From NCBI GenBank assembly GCA_001804805.1, contig MHBH01000005.1, positions 141,998 through 205,997 on the forward strand: a DNA stretch of 64,000 nt, given 5' to 3'. The position numbers and the translations under genes were made by a program. A model generated the notes under the pieces. That model saw nothing but the letters and a program-made list of their open reading frames with translations. It did no database searches and had not been told where the DNA came from. This DNA is from Lentisphaerae bacterium GWF2_49_21 (GTDB lineage: Bacteria > Verrucomicrobiota > Lentisphaeria > Victivallales > GWF2-50-93). Shown here one piece after another: positions 26,054 to 34,692 of this stretch; position 1 is the stretch's first letter, and the number at the start of each line of letters is the position of its first letter.

Positions 26054-27283
26054 TTACTTTGATTTCTTTCTGTATATCTCCAGCGCTCCGGGGAAGGGGC
26101 TGAGGGCGCGTTCGCAGATTCCGAGGGAGTAGGCGATTGCCACACCATAGTTCGTGATGGGGACACCAGCTTCACGGCATTTCAGGATTCTTGAGAGAAG
26201 AAGGCGTCTGTTGAAGGTGCAGCTCCCGCAATGGATTATCAGTTTGTATTTTTTTATGTCGTCAGGGAAATCACAACCCTGTGTGTGTTCGAAATTAAGT
26301 TTGCCGCCGACGTATTGCGTCAGCCACCTGGGTATTTTTATTCTTCCGATGTCTTCACCGATCGGGTGATGCGTACATGCCTCCGCCATCAGGATTTTGT
26401 CGCCGGGCTTAAGTTTTTCAATGGCTAGGGCGCCTTCGACGAAAGTGTCGAGATCCCCTTTGAACCTGGCGAAGAGGATTGAGAAGGAGGTTAAAGGAAT
26501 ATTGTCAGGAGTGTCTGCCGCAACCTTGAGGAAGGCCTGCGAATCCGTAACGACAATGTTCGGCGGACGTTTTAGGCGTTCGAGTGCGTCGCGCAGTTCG
26601 CGTTCCTTTACTACCATGCAGTATGAATCATTGTCGAGGATGTCTCGGATCGTCTGTACCTGCGGGAGGATCAGCCTTCCCTTGGGAGCTTCAAGGTCTA
26701 TTGGAACCACGAGCATTGCCAGGCTTCCCGGAGGAAGGAGATCGCCGACGACTGATTTTTCGGAGATGAACTCTTCGGGGACGTTCTTTATTAGCATGTC
26801 CCGGAGCTCGTCGATTCCACTGCCTTCGGTCGCCACAGTTTCAATATAAGATAGTTTTAAGGCATTCAGTCGGCTGATGAGTTTTTGCGTAGGCTTGGAA
26901 GTGTCAGACTTGTTGAGGACTGCGATTACCGGAATTCCCTTTTTCCTGAATGCCTTAAAAATATTTTCTTCGAATTTTCCCCATTCACCCGCCTCTACCA
27001 CGATCATTGCGAGTTCAGTGCGCTCGAAGATCTTTTTCGTCTTGTTCACCCGCATTTTACCGAGAGCACCGCTGTCATCAATGCCGGCCGTGTCGATGAA
27101 AAGCACAGGCCCGATCGGAAGGAGTTCCATGGGCTTTTCCACAGGATCGGTGGTGGTTCCGGCGACATCGGAGACAATCGACACCTGCTGTTTTGTAAGG
27201 GCGTTGAGAAGCGAGGATTTCCCGACGTTCCTGCGTCCGAAGATCCCGATGTGGAGCCGTAAGCCTTTTGGTGTGGATTGCAT
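26054..27283 (-). CDS. hydF: [FeFe]-hydrogenase H-cluster maturation GTPase HydF
   Basis: 409 residues. The N-terminal GTPase domain has G1 GRRNVGKSS (16-24), G3 DTAG and G4 NKSD. The C-terminal half holds the iron-sulfur ligands EACTHHP (C303, H305) and IIHCGSC (C352, C355), matching the HydF pattern CxH...HCxxC. HydF is the scaffold on which the 2Fe subcluster is built before transfer to hydrogenase, so an [FeFe]-hydrogenase should exist elsewhere; hydE, hydG and hydA are not in the window. The start has only a weak ribosome site. Confidence 0.94.
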   Translation of the reverse strand: MQSTPKGLRLHIGIFGRRNVGKSSLLNALTKQQVSIVSDVAGTTTDPVEKPMELLPIGPVLFIDTAGIDDSGALGKMRVNKTKKIFERTELAMIVVEAGEWGKFEENIFKAFRKKGIPVIAVLNKSDTSKPTQKLISRLNALKLSYIETVATEGSGIDELRDMLIKNVPEEFISEKSVVGDLLPPGSLAMLVVPIDLEAPKGRLILPQVQTIRDILDNDSYCMVVKERELRDALERLKRPPNIVVTDSQAFLKVAADTPDNIPLTSFSILFARFKGDLDTFVEGALAIEKLKPGDKILMAEACTHHPIGEDIGRIKIPRWLTQYVGGKLNFEHTQGCDFPDDIKKYKLIIHCGSCTFNRRLLLSRILKCREAGVPITNYGVAIAYSLGICERALSPFPGALEIYRKKSK

Positions 27284-27304
27284 ATATGTTAGTTTCCGAT
27301 TATA

Positions 27305-27428
27305 TGATGCGAAGCATCCTTGGAGTGCGGTAGCTTGCTACCGCCTTTTGAAGACAAGCTTGCTTGTCATTATAATTACGCGGAGCGAGCTCCGCTAAAC
27401 AAGGCTGAAGCAAGCTTCAGCACTCCAT
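27305..27428. repeat. Family A-related element
   Basis: Starts GATGCGAAGCATCCTTGGAG and ends AGCACTCCAT, with inner hairpins GGTAGCTTGCTACC, ACAAGCTTGCTTGT and GCGGAGCGAGCTCCGC. The interior differs from the other copies while the ends are kept. Confidence 0.7.
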
Positions 27429-27434
27429 ATTGGT

Positions 27435-28235
27435 TTATTTTATCTCCCTTGCCAGTACGATCCTGAAGCCGATGTCGGCCGCCTTGAAATCCACCTTGTC
27501 GGCGTATCTTGTCGAGGAACGCAGGAACTTCGTATCAAAGCACCAGCTTCCGCCTCTGAGTATCTTGTGATCGCCCATTGTCGAGACGGGATCGACGGCG
27601 GCGTCCTTGTACGTGTCGGTCTTGACGCCTTTTTCTCCGTATTCGCAGGAGTCGAGACACCATTCCCAGACGTTGCCGTGCATGTCATATATGCCCCATG
27701 GATTTGGAGATTTAGTTGCAACTGGCTGGGTGCTGTTCTTGCTGTTGCCTCCGTTCCATGAGATGTCATCTGTCTTGCCGGCGAAGTCTCCAGTGGTTCC
27801 TGCCCGGCAAGCATATTCCCATTCGGCTTCGGTAGGCAGGCGGTAGATGTATCCCTGGGGCAGTCGCCCTTCCTTCTTCTCCAGTTCATTCAATTTTGTA
27901 CAGAAAGCAATGGCGTCGTTCCAGGAGATCTGCTCGGCAGGGGCGTTGCTTCCCTCGTAAAGGCTTGGATTTTTTCCGGAAATCTTCTCGTATTGGGACT
28001 GGGTAATCTCGGTTTTTCCAATCCAGAATTCCGTGGTTATCTTCACCTTGTGTACCGGCTTCTCGTCATCGGTCCACTGGTCGGAGCCCATGGTGAATTC
28101 GCCTGGCTCGACGTTTATCAGCGCAAGGCCGATGGAATTGACTGCTTTGAAACTGTCGCCTGCCGGCTCGGACGACATGCATCCGGCGGCAAGGAACAAT
28201 GAGGCTAGGACTGGAATAATAATTAAGTTCTTCAT
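27435..28235 (-). CDS. Formylglycine-generating-enzyme-like (SUMF1 domain) lipoprotein
   Basis: 266 residues. The signal peptide ends in a lipobox (FLAAGC), so it should be lipid-anchored on the outer side. The mature part is one SUMF1/FGE-sulfatase fold: VEPGEFTMGSD, EFWIGKTEITQSQYE, PAEQISWNDAIAFCTKLNEL, YRLPTEAEWEYACRAGTTG, NPWGIYDMHGNVWEWCLD and ILRGGSWCFD. The two active-site cysteines of true FGE are not obviously both present, so it is probably a binding or structural member, as is common for exported ones. GGAGG precedes the ATG. Confidence 0.85.
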   Translation of the reverse strand: MKNLIIIPVLASLFLAAGCMSSEPAGDSFKAVNSIGLALINVEPGEFTMGSDQWTDDEKPVHKVKITTEFWIGKTEITQSQYEKISGKNPSLYEGSNAPAEQISWNDAIAFCTKLNELEKKEGRLPQGYIYRLPTEAEWEYACRAGTTGDFAGKTDDISWNGGNSKNSTQPVATKSPNPWGIYDMHGNVWEWCLDSCEYGEKGVKTDTYKDAAVDPVSTMGDHKILRGGSWCFDTKFLRSSTRYADKVDFKAADIGFRIVLAREIK

Positions 28236-28330
28236 TAGACCTCCGTCAGTTTTTGATTAACTCGTAATATAATCTACTACAATATTTCCACAATGGAAAA
28301 TGCTATTATATATGAAGACATAATAAACTT

Positions 28331-28396
28331 GACAGGATAACTGGATTTACATGATAAAATGAATTCAATAAATCCGGAAAATCCTGTAATCCTGTC
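28331..28396. repeat. Inverted repeat with GACAGGAT arms
   Basis: GACAGGATAACTGGATTTA faces TAAATCCGG and ATCCTGTAATCCTGTC. It lies in the 187-bp gap after aspA and could terminate it. The AT-rich rest of that gap shows no gene. Confidence 0.6.
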
Positions 28397-28422
28397 TAAA
28401 TAATTCTGGCGTTCTATATAGT

Positions 28423-29814
28423 TTAAGAACCGAGTTTCATCACGGCTTCAGCGGAAGTGAGTTCATTGAACTCCTTGGCGGAAAGTATTTTTTTGTCTAC
28501 AACTATTTCGCGGATGGATTTTTTTGATTTGCGGAATTCGCAGGTTATCTCCTGGGCCTTCTCATATCCGATCCTGCCGACGAGCGCGGTCAGGGTCGCG
28601 GTGGAATTCTCCACAAGCCTGCGGCAGACACCCTCATTCACCTTGAGTCCTTCAATGCAATGAACGCAGAGGATGGAGGATGAATTTATGAGGAGATCGA
28701 GGCTTTCCAGATAGGAGTCGGCGAGCAACGGCATGAAGGCGTTCAATTCAAGATGCCCCATCGCACAGGCATGGGCGATGGTTGTGTCGTTTGACATGGC
28801 CTTCAGTGCGGCCTGTATGACAGCCTCCGGGATCACGGGATTAATTTTTCCGGGCATTACGGTCGAACCGGGCTGGCATGCCGGCAGTATGAGTTCTCCT
28901 ATTCCTGCGTCAGGACCTGACGACATGAATCTGAGATCGTTCGAGACTTTTACGAGATTGACGGCGCACGCCTTGAGGATTCCGCTGGCTTCGACAAAAG
29001 CGTCGTTGTTCTGAGTGGCATCGACAAGATTCTCGGCGCGAGCAAGTCCGAAGCCAGTGAGGTTTTTAAGATTTTCGAAAACCTTGAAAATATACTGGCG
29101 CGGGGCGCTGATCCCTGTGCCGATGGCAGTGCCTCCGAGATTGACGACGCGGAGACGCTCCTCGCATTTGAAGACACGCCAGCGGTCGCGGCCGAACGCT
29201 TCGGCGTATGCCGACATTGTGCGGCCCATGGTCGTGAGCACGGCATCCTGATACTCCGTCCTGCCGACTTTTACGACATGTGCGAACTCCTTTTCCTTAT
29301 TCTGGAATGATTCGAGGAGTGCGACAAGTTTCTTCTCAAGGATTCTCTGCTGGCTTATCGCGGCGACCTTCAAGGCCGTCGGGTAGGTATCGTTTGTCGA
29401 CTGGTGCAAGTTTATATCGCCAAGTGGATGGATGAGCTTGTAGTCGCCTGGCTTCTTGCCGAGTATGATGAGTGCGCGGTTTGCGAGAACCTCATTTACG
29501 TTCATGTTTGTGGAAGTACCGGCTCCGCCCTGGAGCGCATCGACAATGATGTGTCCGGCGAGTTTTCCGGAAGCCATCTCTTCGCACGCTTGACGGATCG
29601 CTTCAAACTTCTTGTTCTCGAGCTTCCCGAGTTCGTGGTTTGTCATTGCGCAGGCAAGCTTCACCAGACCGTAGGCATGGATGAGCGCGGGATTGACATG
29701 GCGTCCTGACAACGGGAAGTTCTTGACGGCACGGAGAGTCTGGATGCCGTATAGAACATCCGACGGCACCTTCATTTCTCCAAGCAAATCTTTTTCTGTC
29801 CTGAGTTTTGACAT
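28423..29814 (-). CDS. aspA: Aspartate ammonia-lyase
   Basis: 463 residues of the fumarase/aspartase superfamily. The signature GSTVMPGKINPVIPE carries the catalytic serine loop. The N-terminal RTEKDLLGEMKVPSDVLYGI and the substrate loop around GGAGTSTNMNVNEVLANRAL fit aspartase, as does the LHQSTNDTYPTALKVA stretch. It converts L-aspartate to fumarate and ammonia. The ATG at 29814 gives the usual family start; an in-frame TTG 24 bases upstream is less likely. It lies divergent from the Uma2 gene with a short, AT-rich promoter space. Fumarate made here could serve as electron acceptor, also for nadB. Confidence 0.93.
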   Translation of the reverse strand: MSKLRTEKDLLGEMKVPSDVLYGIQTLRAVKNFPLSGRHVNPALIHAYGLVKLACAMTNHELGKLENKKFEAIRQACEEMASGKLAGHIIVDALQGGAGTSTNMNVNEVLANRALIILGKKPGDYKLIHPLGDINLHQSTNDTYPTALKVAAISQQRILEKKLVALLESFQNKEKEFAHVVKVGRTEYQDAVLTTMGRTMSAYAEAFGRDRWRVFKCEERLRVVNLGGTAIGTGISAPRQYIFKVFENLKNLTGFGLARAENLVDATQNNDAFVEASGILKACAVNLVKVSNDLRFMSSGPDAGIGELILPACQPGSTVMPGKINPVIPEAVIQAALKAMSNDTTIAHACAMGHLELNAFMPLLADSYLESLDLLINSSSILCVHCIEGLKVNEGVCRRLVENSTATLTALVGRIGYEKAQEITCEFRKSKKSIREIVVDKKILSAKEFNELTSAEAVMKLGS

Positions 29815-29893
29815 AATAAATGGCCTAAGAATATTCAAGAATTAATGCTATATTATACATTAAAATAACGAATTTAAAATTTTGGAGCTGGAT

Positions 29894-30520
29894 ATGGCTG
29901 GATTTGCCCTTAAAAAGGAAGAGCATTATACCTGGGCTGACTATCAGAAGTGGCCTGACGGGGAAAGGTGGGAAATTATAGATGGTGAAGCCTACATGAT
30001 GTCGCCGGCTCCTTCCACTCGGCACCAAGCCGTTTTAGGGGCTCTTGCAAGGGAATTCTTGAATTATTTTCACAACAAGAAATGCAAGACTCTCCTTTCA
30101 CCGGTCGACGTGAAGCTATCTGATGAGGACATAGTCCAGCCCGACATAGTGGTTGTCTGCGACAAGCACCAGATCAAGGAAACTCATATTGAAGGGGCGC
30201 CAAGCCTTGTTGTTGAAATAGTTTCCCCCTCATCCGCAATAAGTGACAGGACGCGTAAGATGCGTCTGTATGCAGAAGCGGGAATAAAGGAATATTGGAT
30301 TGTAACTCTTTTCCCTTCCATGGTGGAGATTTTTCTCCTTGACGGGAAAAACTACCGGATGCATAAGGCTTATGACCGCAGTCAAACTCTCGAAAGCGCA
30401 ACATTCAAGAAACTCAAGATAAGCCTCGGTGAAGTATTCGATTTTCCTCTTTTGCCTGAAGAAAAAAAGATTTATGAAGTGAAGGAGTCTCCGGCGAAGT
30501 ATGGGGCTTCCAGAAAATAG
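29894..30520 (+). CDS. Uma2-family (DUF820) putative restriction-like endonuclease
   Basis: 208 residues. Family order is clear: YTWADYQKWPDGERWEIIDG, SPAPSTRHQAVLGAL, DIVQPDIVVVCD, and APSLVVEIVSPSSAISDRTR followed by KMRLYAEAGIKEYWIV. These give the PD-(D/E)xK-like residues D (in QPDIVV), E (in VVEIVS) and K (in RKMRLY). Function of Uma2 proteins is not settled; they are often multicopy. The ATG at 29894 has TTGGAG six bases upstream and is preferred over a TTG at 29882. Confidence 0.88.
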   Translation: MAGFALKKEEHYTWADYQKWPDGERWEIIDGEAYMMSPAPSTRHQAVLGALAREFLNYFHNKKCKTLLSPVDVKLSDEDIVQPDIVVVCDKHQIKETHIEGAPSLVVEIVSPSSAISDRTRKMRLYAEAGIKEYWIVTLFPSMVEIFLLDGKNYRMHKAYDRSQTLESATFKKLKISLGEVFDFPLLPEEKKIYEVKESPAKYGASRK

Positions 30521-30543
30521 TTCGTCCTAAGAGGCTGAAAGAA

Positions 30544-30699
30544 ATGGTTGAATTTTCCAAGAAGATATTTTCTACACCAGAACTGTATCCAGCGCCTGGA
30601 TTCCAGCCGGCAATTAACTCCATGGATATAATTATGTCATCATTTTTCTTTGTTGCAAAGAAAAAAGAATCATGTGTGAAACCGCAGGAAAGGCTTTAA
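30544..30699 (+). CDS. Possible small protein translated ahead of tcdA
   Basis: A 51-codon frame begins at ATG 30544, with AAGAGG upstream, and ends in TAA at 30697-30699, overlapping the tcdA ATG (TAATG). The product has a hydrophobic patch (IIMSSFFFVA) and a basic end. No family is recognised. The overlap suggests a leader or coupling peptide, but it could be chance. Confidence 0.3.
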   Translation: MVEFSKKIFSTPELYPAPGFQPAINSMDIIMSSFFFVAKKKESCVKPQERL

Positions 30700-31487
30700 T
30701 GACGACACCAACACAAGATCAGATCTTCCATCGGACGGAGCTCCTTCTCGGGAAGGATGCGATGCAGCGCATCCGCGGCGCAAAGATAATTATTTTCGGG
30801 GTAGGGGGCGTCGGTAGCTGGGCCGCGGAGGCGCTTGTCCGCACCGGCTTCATGCATCTTACTATTGTTGATTCCGACGTCGTCTGCGCGACGAATGTGA
30901 ACCGCCAGCTCCAGGCAACATTCCATAATGTAGGAAAACCCAAGGTGGATGAACTGAAGACACGCCTTCTTGCGATAAATCCTGAAGCCGACATAAAGGC
31001 GTTCAAGGAATTCTATGATGAAGGCACATCAGGAGAGTTCGATGTTAGCAAGTATGACTATGTGCTTGATGCGATTGATTCGCTGAAGAGCAAGATTCTC
31101 CTTATCAAAAAATCCCTGGAGGCAGGCGTCAAGCTTTATTCTTCGATGGGTGCCGGAGTTAAACTTGATCCTACGCAGATACGGACGGTTCCCATAAGCA
31201 AGACGAAGAATTGTCCGCTGGCCAGGGTGGTCCGTCAACGTCTCCGCAAGGAGAATATCCAGGGCGAGTTCATGTGCGTCTACAGCGAGGAGCTGCCCGT
31301 GGAGAACAAGGGCCGGACCTTCTGCGGGAGCAAGGTCTGTGCATGCCCCGACAAGGACGAAGAGAACCTTTGCATGGCGAAGGCAAAGATCAACGGCACT
31401 CTAGTCCATATAACCGCACCTTTCGGATTTACACTGGCGGGATTGGTTATCCAGGATATTGCGAGGGGGAATTCTACGTCTGTGTAA
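30699..31487 (+). CDS. tcdA: tRNA threonylcarbamoyladenosine dehydratase (TcdA/CsdL, E1-like)
   Basis: 262 residues of the ThiF/MoeB E1-like fold. The ATP-binding glycine loop is IIIFGVGGVGSWAAEALVRT, followed by DSDVVCATNVNRQLQATFHN with the arginine that contacts ATP. Next come YDYVLDAIDSLKSK and GAGVKLDPTQIRTVPISKT, the latter typical of TcdA. It cyclises t6A37 to ct6A37 in tRNA. The ATG at 30699 is chosen as AGGAAAGG stands before it; an ATG at 30672 has no such site. The C-terminal part has a cysteine cluster (FCGSKVCACPDKDEENLC) that E. coli TcdA lacks in this form as far as I recall. Confidence 0.86.
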   Translation: MTTPTQDQIFHRTELLLGKDAMQRIRGAKIIIFGVGGVGSWAAEALVRTGFMHLTIVDSDVVCATNVNRQLQATFHNVGKPKVDELKTRLLAINPEADIKAFKEFYDEGTSGEFDVSKYDYVLDAIDSLKSKILLIKKSLEAGVKLYSSMGAGVKLDPTQIRTVPISKTKNCPLARVVRQRLRKENIQGEFMCVYSEELPVENKGRTFCGSKVCACPDKDEENLCMAKAKINGTLVHITAPFGFTLAGLVIQDIARGNSTSV

Positions 31488-31510
31488 TCTGTTCGGAGCT
31501 GAATGTATTT

Positions 31511-31690
31511 ATGTCGCCACCATGCGGGGGCTTCTTTAATTTTTATATTCATATTTCCCCACGCTGGCGCATGGGGCTATAATATTCCACCCTCTGCGAG
31601 GGCTAAGAACTTGAAGTCCGCGCAGTATTTTATTAATTATTAGCCTCCGCAGGATGGCGAAATTATGTAGCCCCATGCGTAAGCGTGGGG
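31511..31690. repeat. Family D element
   Basis: Starts ATGTCGCCACCATGCGGGGG and contains CCCCACGCTGGCGCATGGGG facing CCCCATGCGTAAGCGTGGGG. The first hairpin is followed by a T-rich stretch and may end tcdA. It fills the 256-bp gap before mnmE (tail to tail). Confidence 0.75.
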
Positions 31691-31743
31691 ATTTTATGAA
31701 TTTGAAATATAAAATAAGTCCCCGAAGGGCGGCGGCATATTCT

Positions 31744-33105
31744 TCACTTCCCTATGCAGAACCTGCTGAATATTTCGTCGAGGATGTCCGGGGAGGCGTC
31801 TTCGCCGGTTATCTTCCCGAGGGCTGCAATTGTCGCGCGGAGATTTACGGATGCAAGCTCCCAGTCCTGGGACTTTATTTTTTGGGAGGCGCCTGGGATG
31901 GCATCGAGCGCTTCCTCAAGAAGGGATGAGTGACGGGTGCTGACGGCTGTTTCAGGTTCGTCAGTATGCGGATAGCCCCAGACGGATTTTTCTAGGATGT
32001 CCATGAGCTTTTCAACACCTGTGTTTTTTTCTATTGAGATTTTTGCGGTCTCTATTCCGGCATCAGGAAGACTCCTGGAATTCTTCAGAAGATCGATCTT
32101 GTTCCATACGGCAATGACGTTTCCCTTGCCAGCAGCATGCTTCTTCATGGTTTTGATTTCCTCGGCATGATTGGATGACGCATCGAGGAGCCAGAGGATG
32201 ATCTGCGCCTGCCTGATCGATGCGAGGCTTCTTTCAATGCCCTTGTTCTCGATGATGTTGTCGGCATCTCGGATGCCTGCAGTGTCGATGAGCTTGACCG
32301 GTATGTTGCGTATGACGGCATGTTCTTCGACGGTGTCGCGCGTGGTTCCGGGCAGGGCGGTGACTATTGCCCGGTCATAGCCGAGCAGGAGATTAAGAAG
32401 GCTTGATTTGCCGACATTGGGTTTTCCGGCGATTACGATCCTGACGCCTTCCCTGAGGACTGCGCCTTCAGTCCTGTATTTCAGGAGATTTTTGATCTTT
32501 GATGACGCTTTTTCCAGCGTAGCGATGAGGGATGCAGGCTTCTGCCAGTCCAATTCCTCCTCGACAAAATCCATGCGGGATTCGCATTCGGAAAGGACGG
32601 TGACAAGGGAGCTGCGGATTTCGCGGACTGTCTTTCCGAGAATTCCTCCGGTCTGTCGTTCGGCAAGGTTTAGAGCCATGCCGCTCTGGGCGGATATGAT
32701 GTCGCAGACGCCTTCGGCCTGCGTGAGATCGATTTTGCCGTTCATGAAGGCGCGGAATGTGAATTCGCCGGGGTCTGCCTGGCGTGCGCCCGCCGCCAGT
32801 GTGAGTTCCAGTACCTTTCTTGAGACAAGCGTGCCGCCGTGGCATTGTATCTCGACGATGTCCTCGCCGGTGTAGGAATTAGGTGATTGGAAGAATACGG
32901 CGACCGCCTGTTCGGAGAATGACGAGTCCGGGGAAATGCATTTCCCCAGGAGGAGCTTTCTTTTCCCTTTTGAGGAGAGCTTAGTCCCGCCATGCCAGAT
33001 GGAATTGCCGATTTTCAGGGCATCGGCTCCTGAAATCCGGATTATGGCGACAGCTCCGCCGGTTCCCGTTGAGATAGCGGCTATAGTATCGTCGATGTTT
33101 TTCAT
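31744..33105 (-). CDS. mnmE: tRNA modification GTPase MnmE (TrmE)
   Basis: 453 residues: N-terminal folate-binding domain (DTIAAISTGTGGAVAIIRIS; SYTGEDIVEIQCHGG), helical domain, GTPase inserted at about 218-375 (IAGKPNVGKSS, PGTTRDTVEE, DTAGIRDADN, NKID), and the C-terminal CIGK that ends the family. With MnmG it installs (c)mnm5U34 in tRNA. MnmG is not in the window. Size is normal. The start is preceded by a weak site only. It diverges from the TPR gene. Confidence 0.96.
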   Translation of the reverse strand: MKNIDDTIAAISTGTGGAVAIIRISGADALKIGNSIWHGGTKLSSKGKRKLLLGKCISPDSSFSEQAVAVFFQSPNSYTGEDIVEIQCHGGTLVSRKVLELTLAAGARQADPGEFTFRAFMNGKIDLTQAEGVCDIISAQSGMALNLAERQTGGILGKTVREIRSSLVTVLSECESRMDFVEEELDWQKPASLIATLEKASSKIKNLLKYRTEGAVLREGVRIVIAGKPNVGKSSLLNLLLGYDRAIVTALPGTTRDTVEEHAVIRNIPVKLIDTAGIRDADNIIENKGIERSLASIRQAQIILWLLDASSNHAEEIKTMKKHAAGKGNVIAVWNKIDLLKNSRSLPDAGIETAKISIEKNTGVEKLMDILEKSVWGYPHTDEPETAVSTRHSSLLEEALDAIPGASQKIKSQDWELASVNLRATIAALGKITGEDASPDILDEIFSRFCIGK

Positions 33106-33256
33106 AAGATTACTAAAGCCTAAAATGTTGTATAAGTCTTGAAATTTAGGTGAAATAAGTATAAACTTCTTTTCAGCTGTTTTATTATATATTGATTTCC
33201 AGTGTTTTAGTAGAAAACATTCAATAAATTACATATTTTCCGGAGGTTGATGTTTT

Positions 33257-34660
33257 ATGGATAAGAAAACGTTCAAGGACATACCGCAGGACCTGAGAAG
33301 CAAATACCAGACCGCTCTTGGAGCCAAGGACATTGAATATGGGATTATGATACTCAAGAGTATCATACAGAAGGAGCCTGCTTTCTGGGAGGCCAGGGAA
33401 CAGCTCAGGAAGCTTGAAAAGCAGAAGACGTCCAGCCTTGGTTTCTTTGCCGGGCTGATGGCCGGATTCAAGACCTCGGGGCTTGTCACCAGAGGCAAGA
33501 CGCAGCTTGCCATGAAGAAGCCCCTTGAGGCCATGAGGCATGCGGAAGAAGCCCTCTCAATAAGTCTCAAGTCATTGCAGGCGCTGAATCTTCTGGCTCA
33601 GGCAGGAAGAGATCTCAATGCCCCTTTCATAACAATTGAAGCCTTGGAAATAGCCAGGGGATACTTCCCCAAGAATATAACCGTCCTCGACTGGCTCGCA
33701 GAAGAGTATGCCGCCAACAAACAAGGCCTTAACTCGCTGAGGGTAAGGCAGGAGATTGTTGCGTTGAAGCCCAATGACCTTGATGCCCAGCAGAAAGTCC
33801 GTGCTGCGGCCGCCCTTGCGACAATGGATGAGAACAAATGGGAGGAGAAGTCAACTGGCGATGAAGGATACCGCAAGCTTCTCAAGAGCAAGGATGAAGC
33901 TGTCAAGCTTGAACAGGAAGACCGCATAGTGAGGTCTGTCGACGATGTCAAGGATCGTATTGATGATCTTGAAAAGAAGATGGCCGCAGGCAAGGGGACC
34001 CTTGATACGAAACGAACACTCGGCGATCTCTACCAGAAGGCGGAGATGCATGACAAGGCGATCCAATATTTCAACCTGGCCATTCAGGAAATGGGCGTCA
34101 TGGATCCGTTCATCGACAGGGCCATCGAGAAGTCGAATGTCGCAAAATATGAGAAGAGCATCGAGGAATGGAAGCAGTATGGGAATGATCCGGCAAAGAA
34201 TGTTGAAGCCGAGAACAATATCAAGACGATCACCGGCCAGATGCTCAACTACAAGCTTGAAAGGGCCCTTGAACGCGTAAACAGCTATCCCAATGATCTC
34301 CAGCTCAGATATGAGCTTGCCGTGATCTATTTTGATCTTGGCGACAACGAGAACGCCCTGCACCAGTTCCAGCTCGCACAGAAGAATCCGCAGAGAAGGC
34401 TTTCATCGATCGTCTATCTTGGACAGTGCTTCCAGAGCATGAAGCAGTACGACATCGCGGTCGAGGAGTTCAACAAGGCTATCGGCGAAATGATCCCGAT
34501 GGACAGGCAGAAGATGGATGCCCTCTACTTCCTCGCGCTGACCTATGAGGAAATGGGGCTGCCTGACAAGGCCCAGGAAAATTACAAGATGATCTACAGG
34601 GCGAATATCAAGTTCAGGGATGTCGCCGACCGCATGAACAGGTTGTCCGGCAAGGCCTGA
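33257..34660 (+). CDS. Tetratricopeptide-repeat protein
   Basis: 467 residues with several TPR-like helical pairs. The clearest are at 255-285 (TLGDLYQKAEMHDKAIQYFN), 345-375 (RYELAVIYFDLGDNENALHQ), 378-410 (IVYLGQCFQSMKQYDIAVEE) and 420-450 (FLALTYEEMGLPDKAQENYK). An amphipathic stretch, LGFFAGLMAGF, near 61-71 may touch a membrane. GGAGG lies ten bases before the ATG, slightly far. The kinase gene follows after 32 bases, so this is probably its co-expressed partner or scaffold. No catalytic domain is seen. Confidence 0.85.
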   Translation: MDKKTFKDIPQDLRSKYQTALGAKDIEYGIMILKSIIQKEPAFWEAREQLRKLEKQKTSSLGFFAGLMAGFKTSGLVTRGKTQLAMKKPLEAMRHAEEALSISLKSLQALNLLAQAGRDLNAPFITIEALEIARGYFPKNITVLDWLAEEYAANKQGLNSLRVRQEIVALKPNDLDAQQKVRAAAALATMDENKWEEKSTGDEGYRKLLKSKDEAVKLEQEDRIVRSVDDVKDRIDDLEKKMAAGKGTLDTKRTLGDLYQKAEMHDKAIQYFNLAIQEMGVMDPFIDRAIEKSNVAKYEKSIEEWKQYGNDPAKNVEAENNIKTITGQMLNYKLERALERVNSYPNDLQLRYELAVIYFDLGDNENALHQFQLAQKNPQRRLSSIVYLGQCFQSMKQYDIAVEEFNKAIGEMIPMDRQKMDALYFLALTYEEMGLPDKAQENYKMIYRANIKFRDVADRMNRLSGKA

Positions 34661-34692
34661 GCTCATTTATCCGTCCGGCATTTAAATTTCAC

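Noticed and set aside
31654..31929. 91-codon plus-strand frame across a family D repeat into mnmE
   Set aside because: First half is repeat DNA and second half is antisense to conserved MnmE C-terminus.
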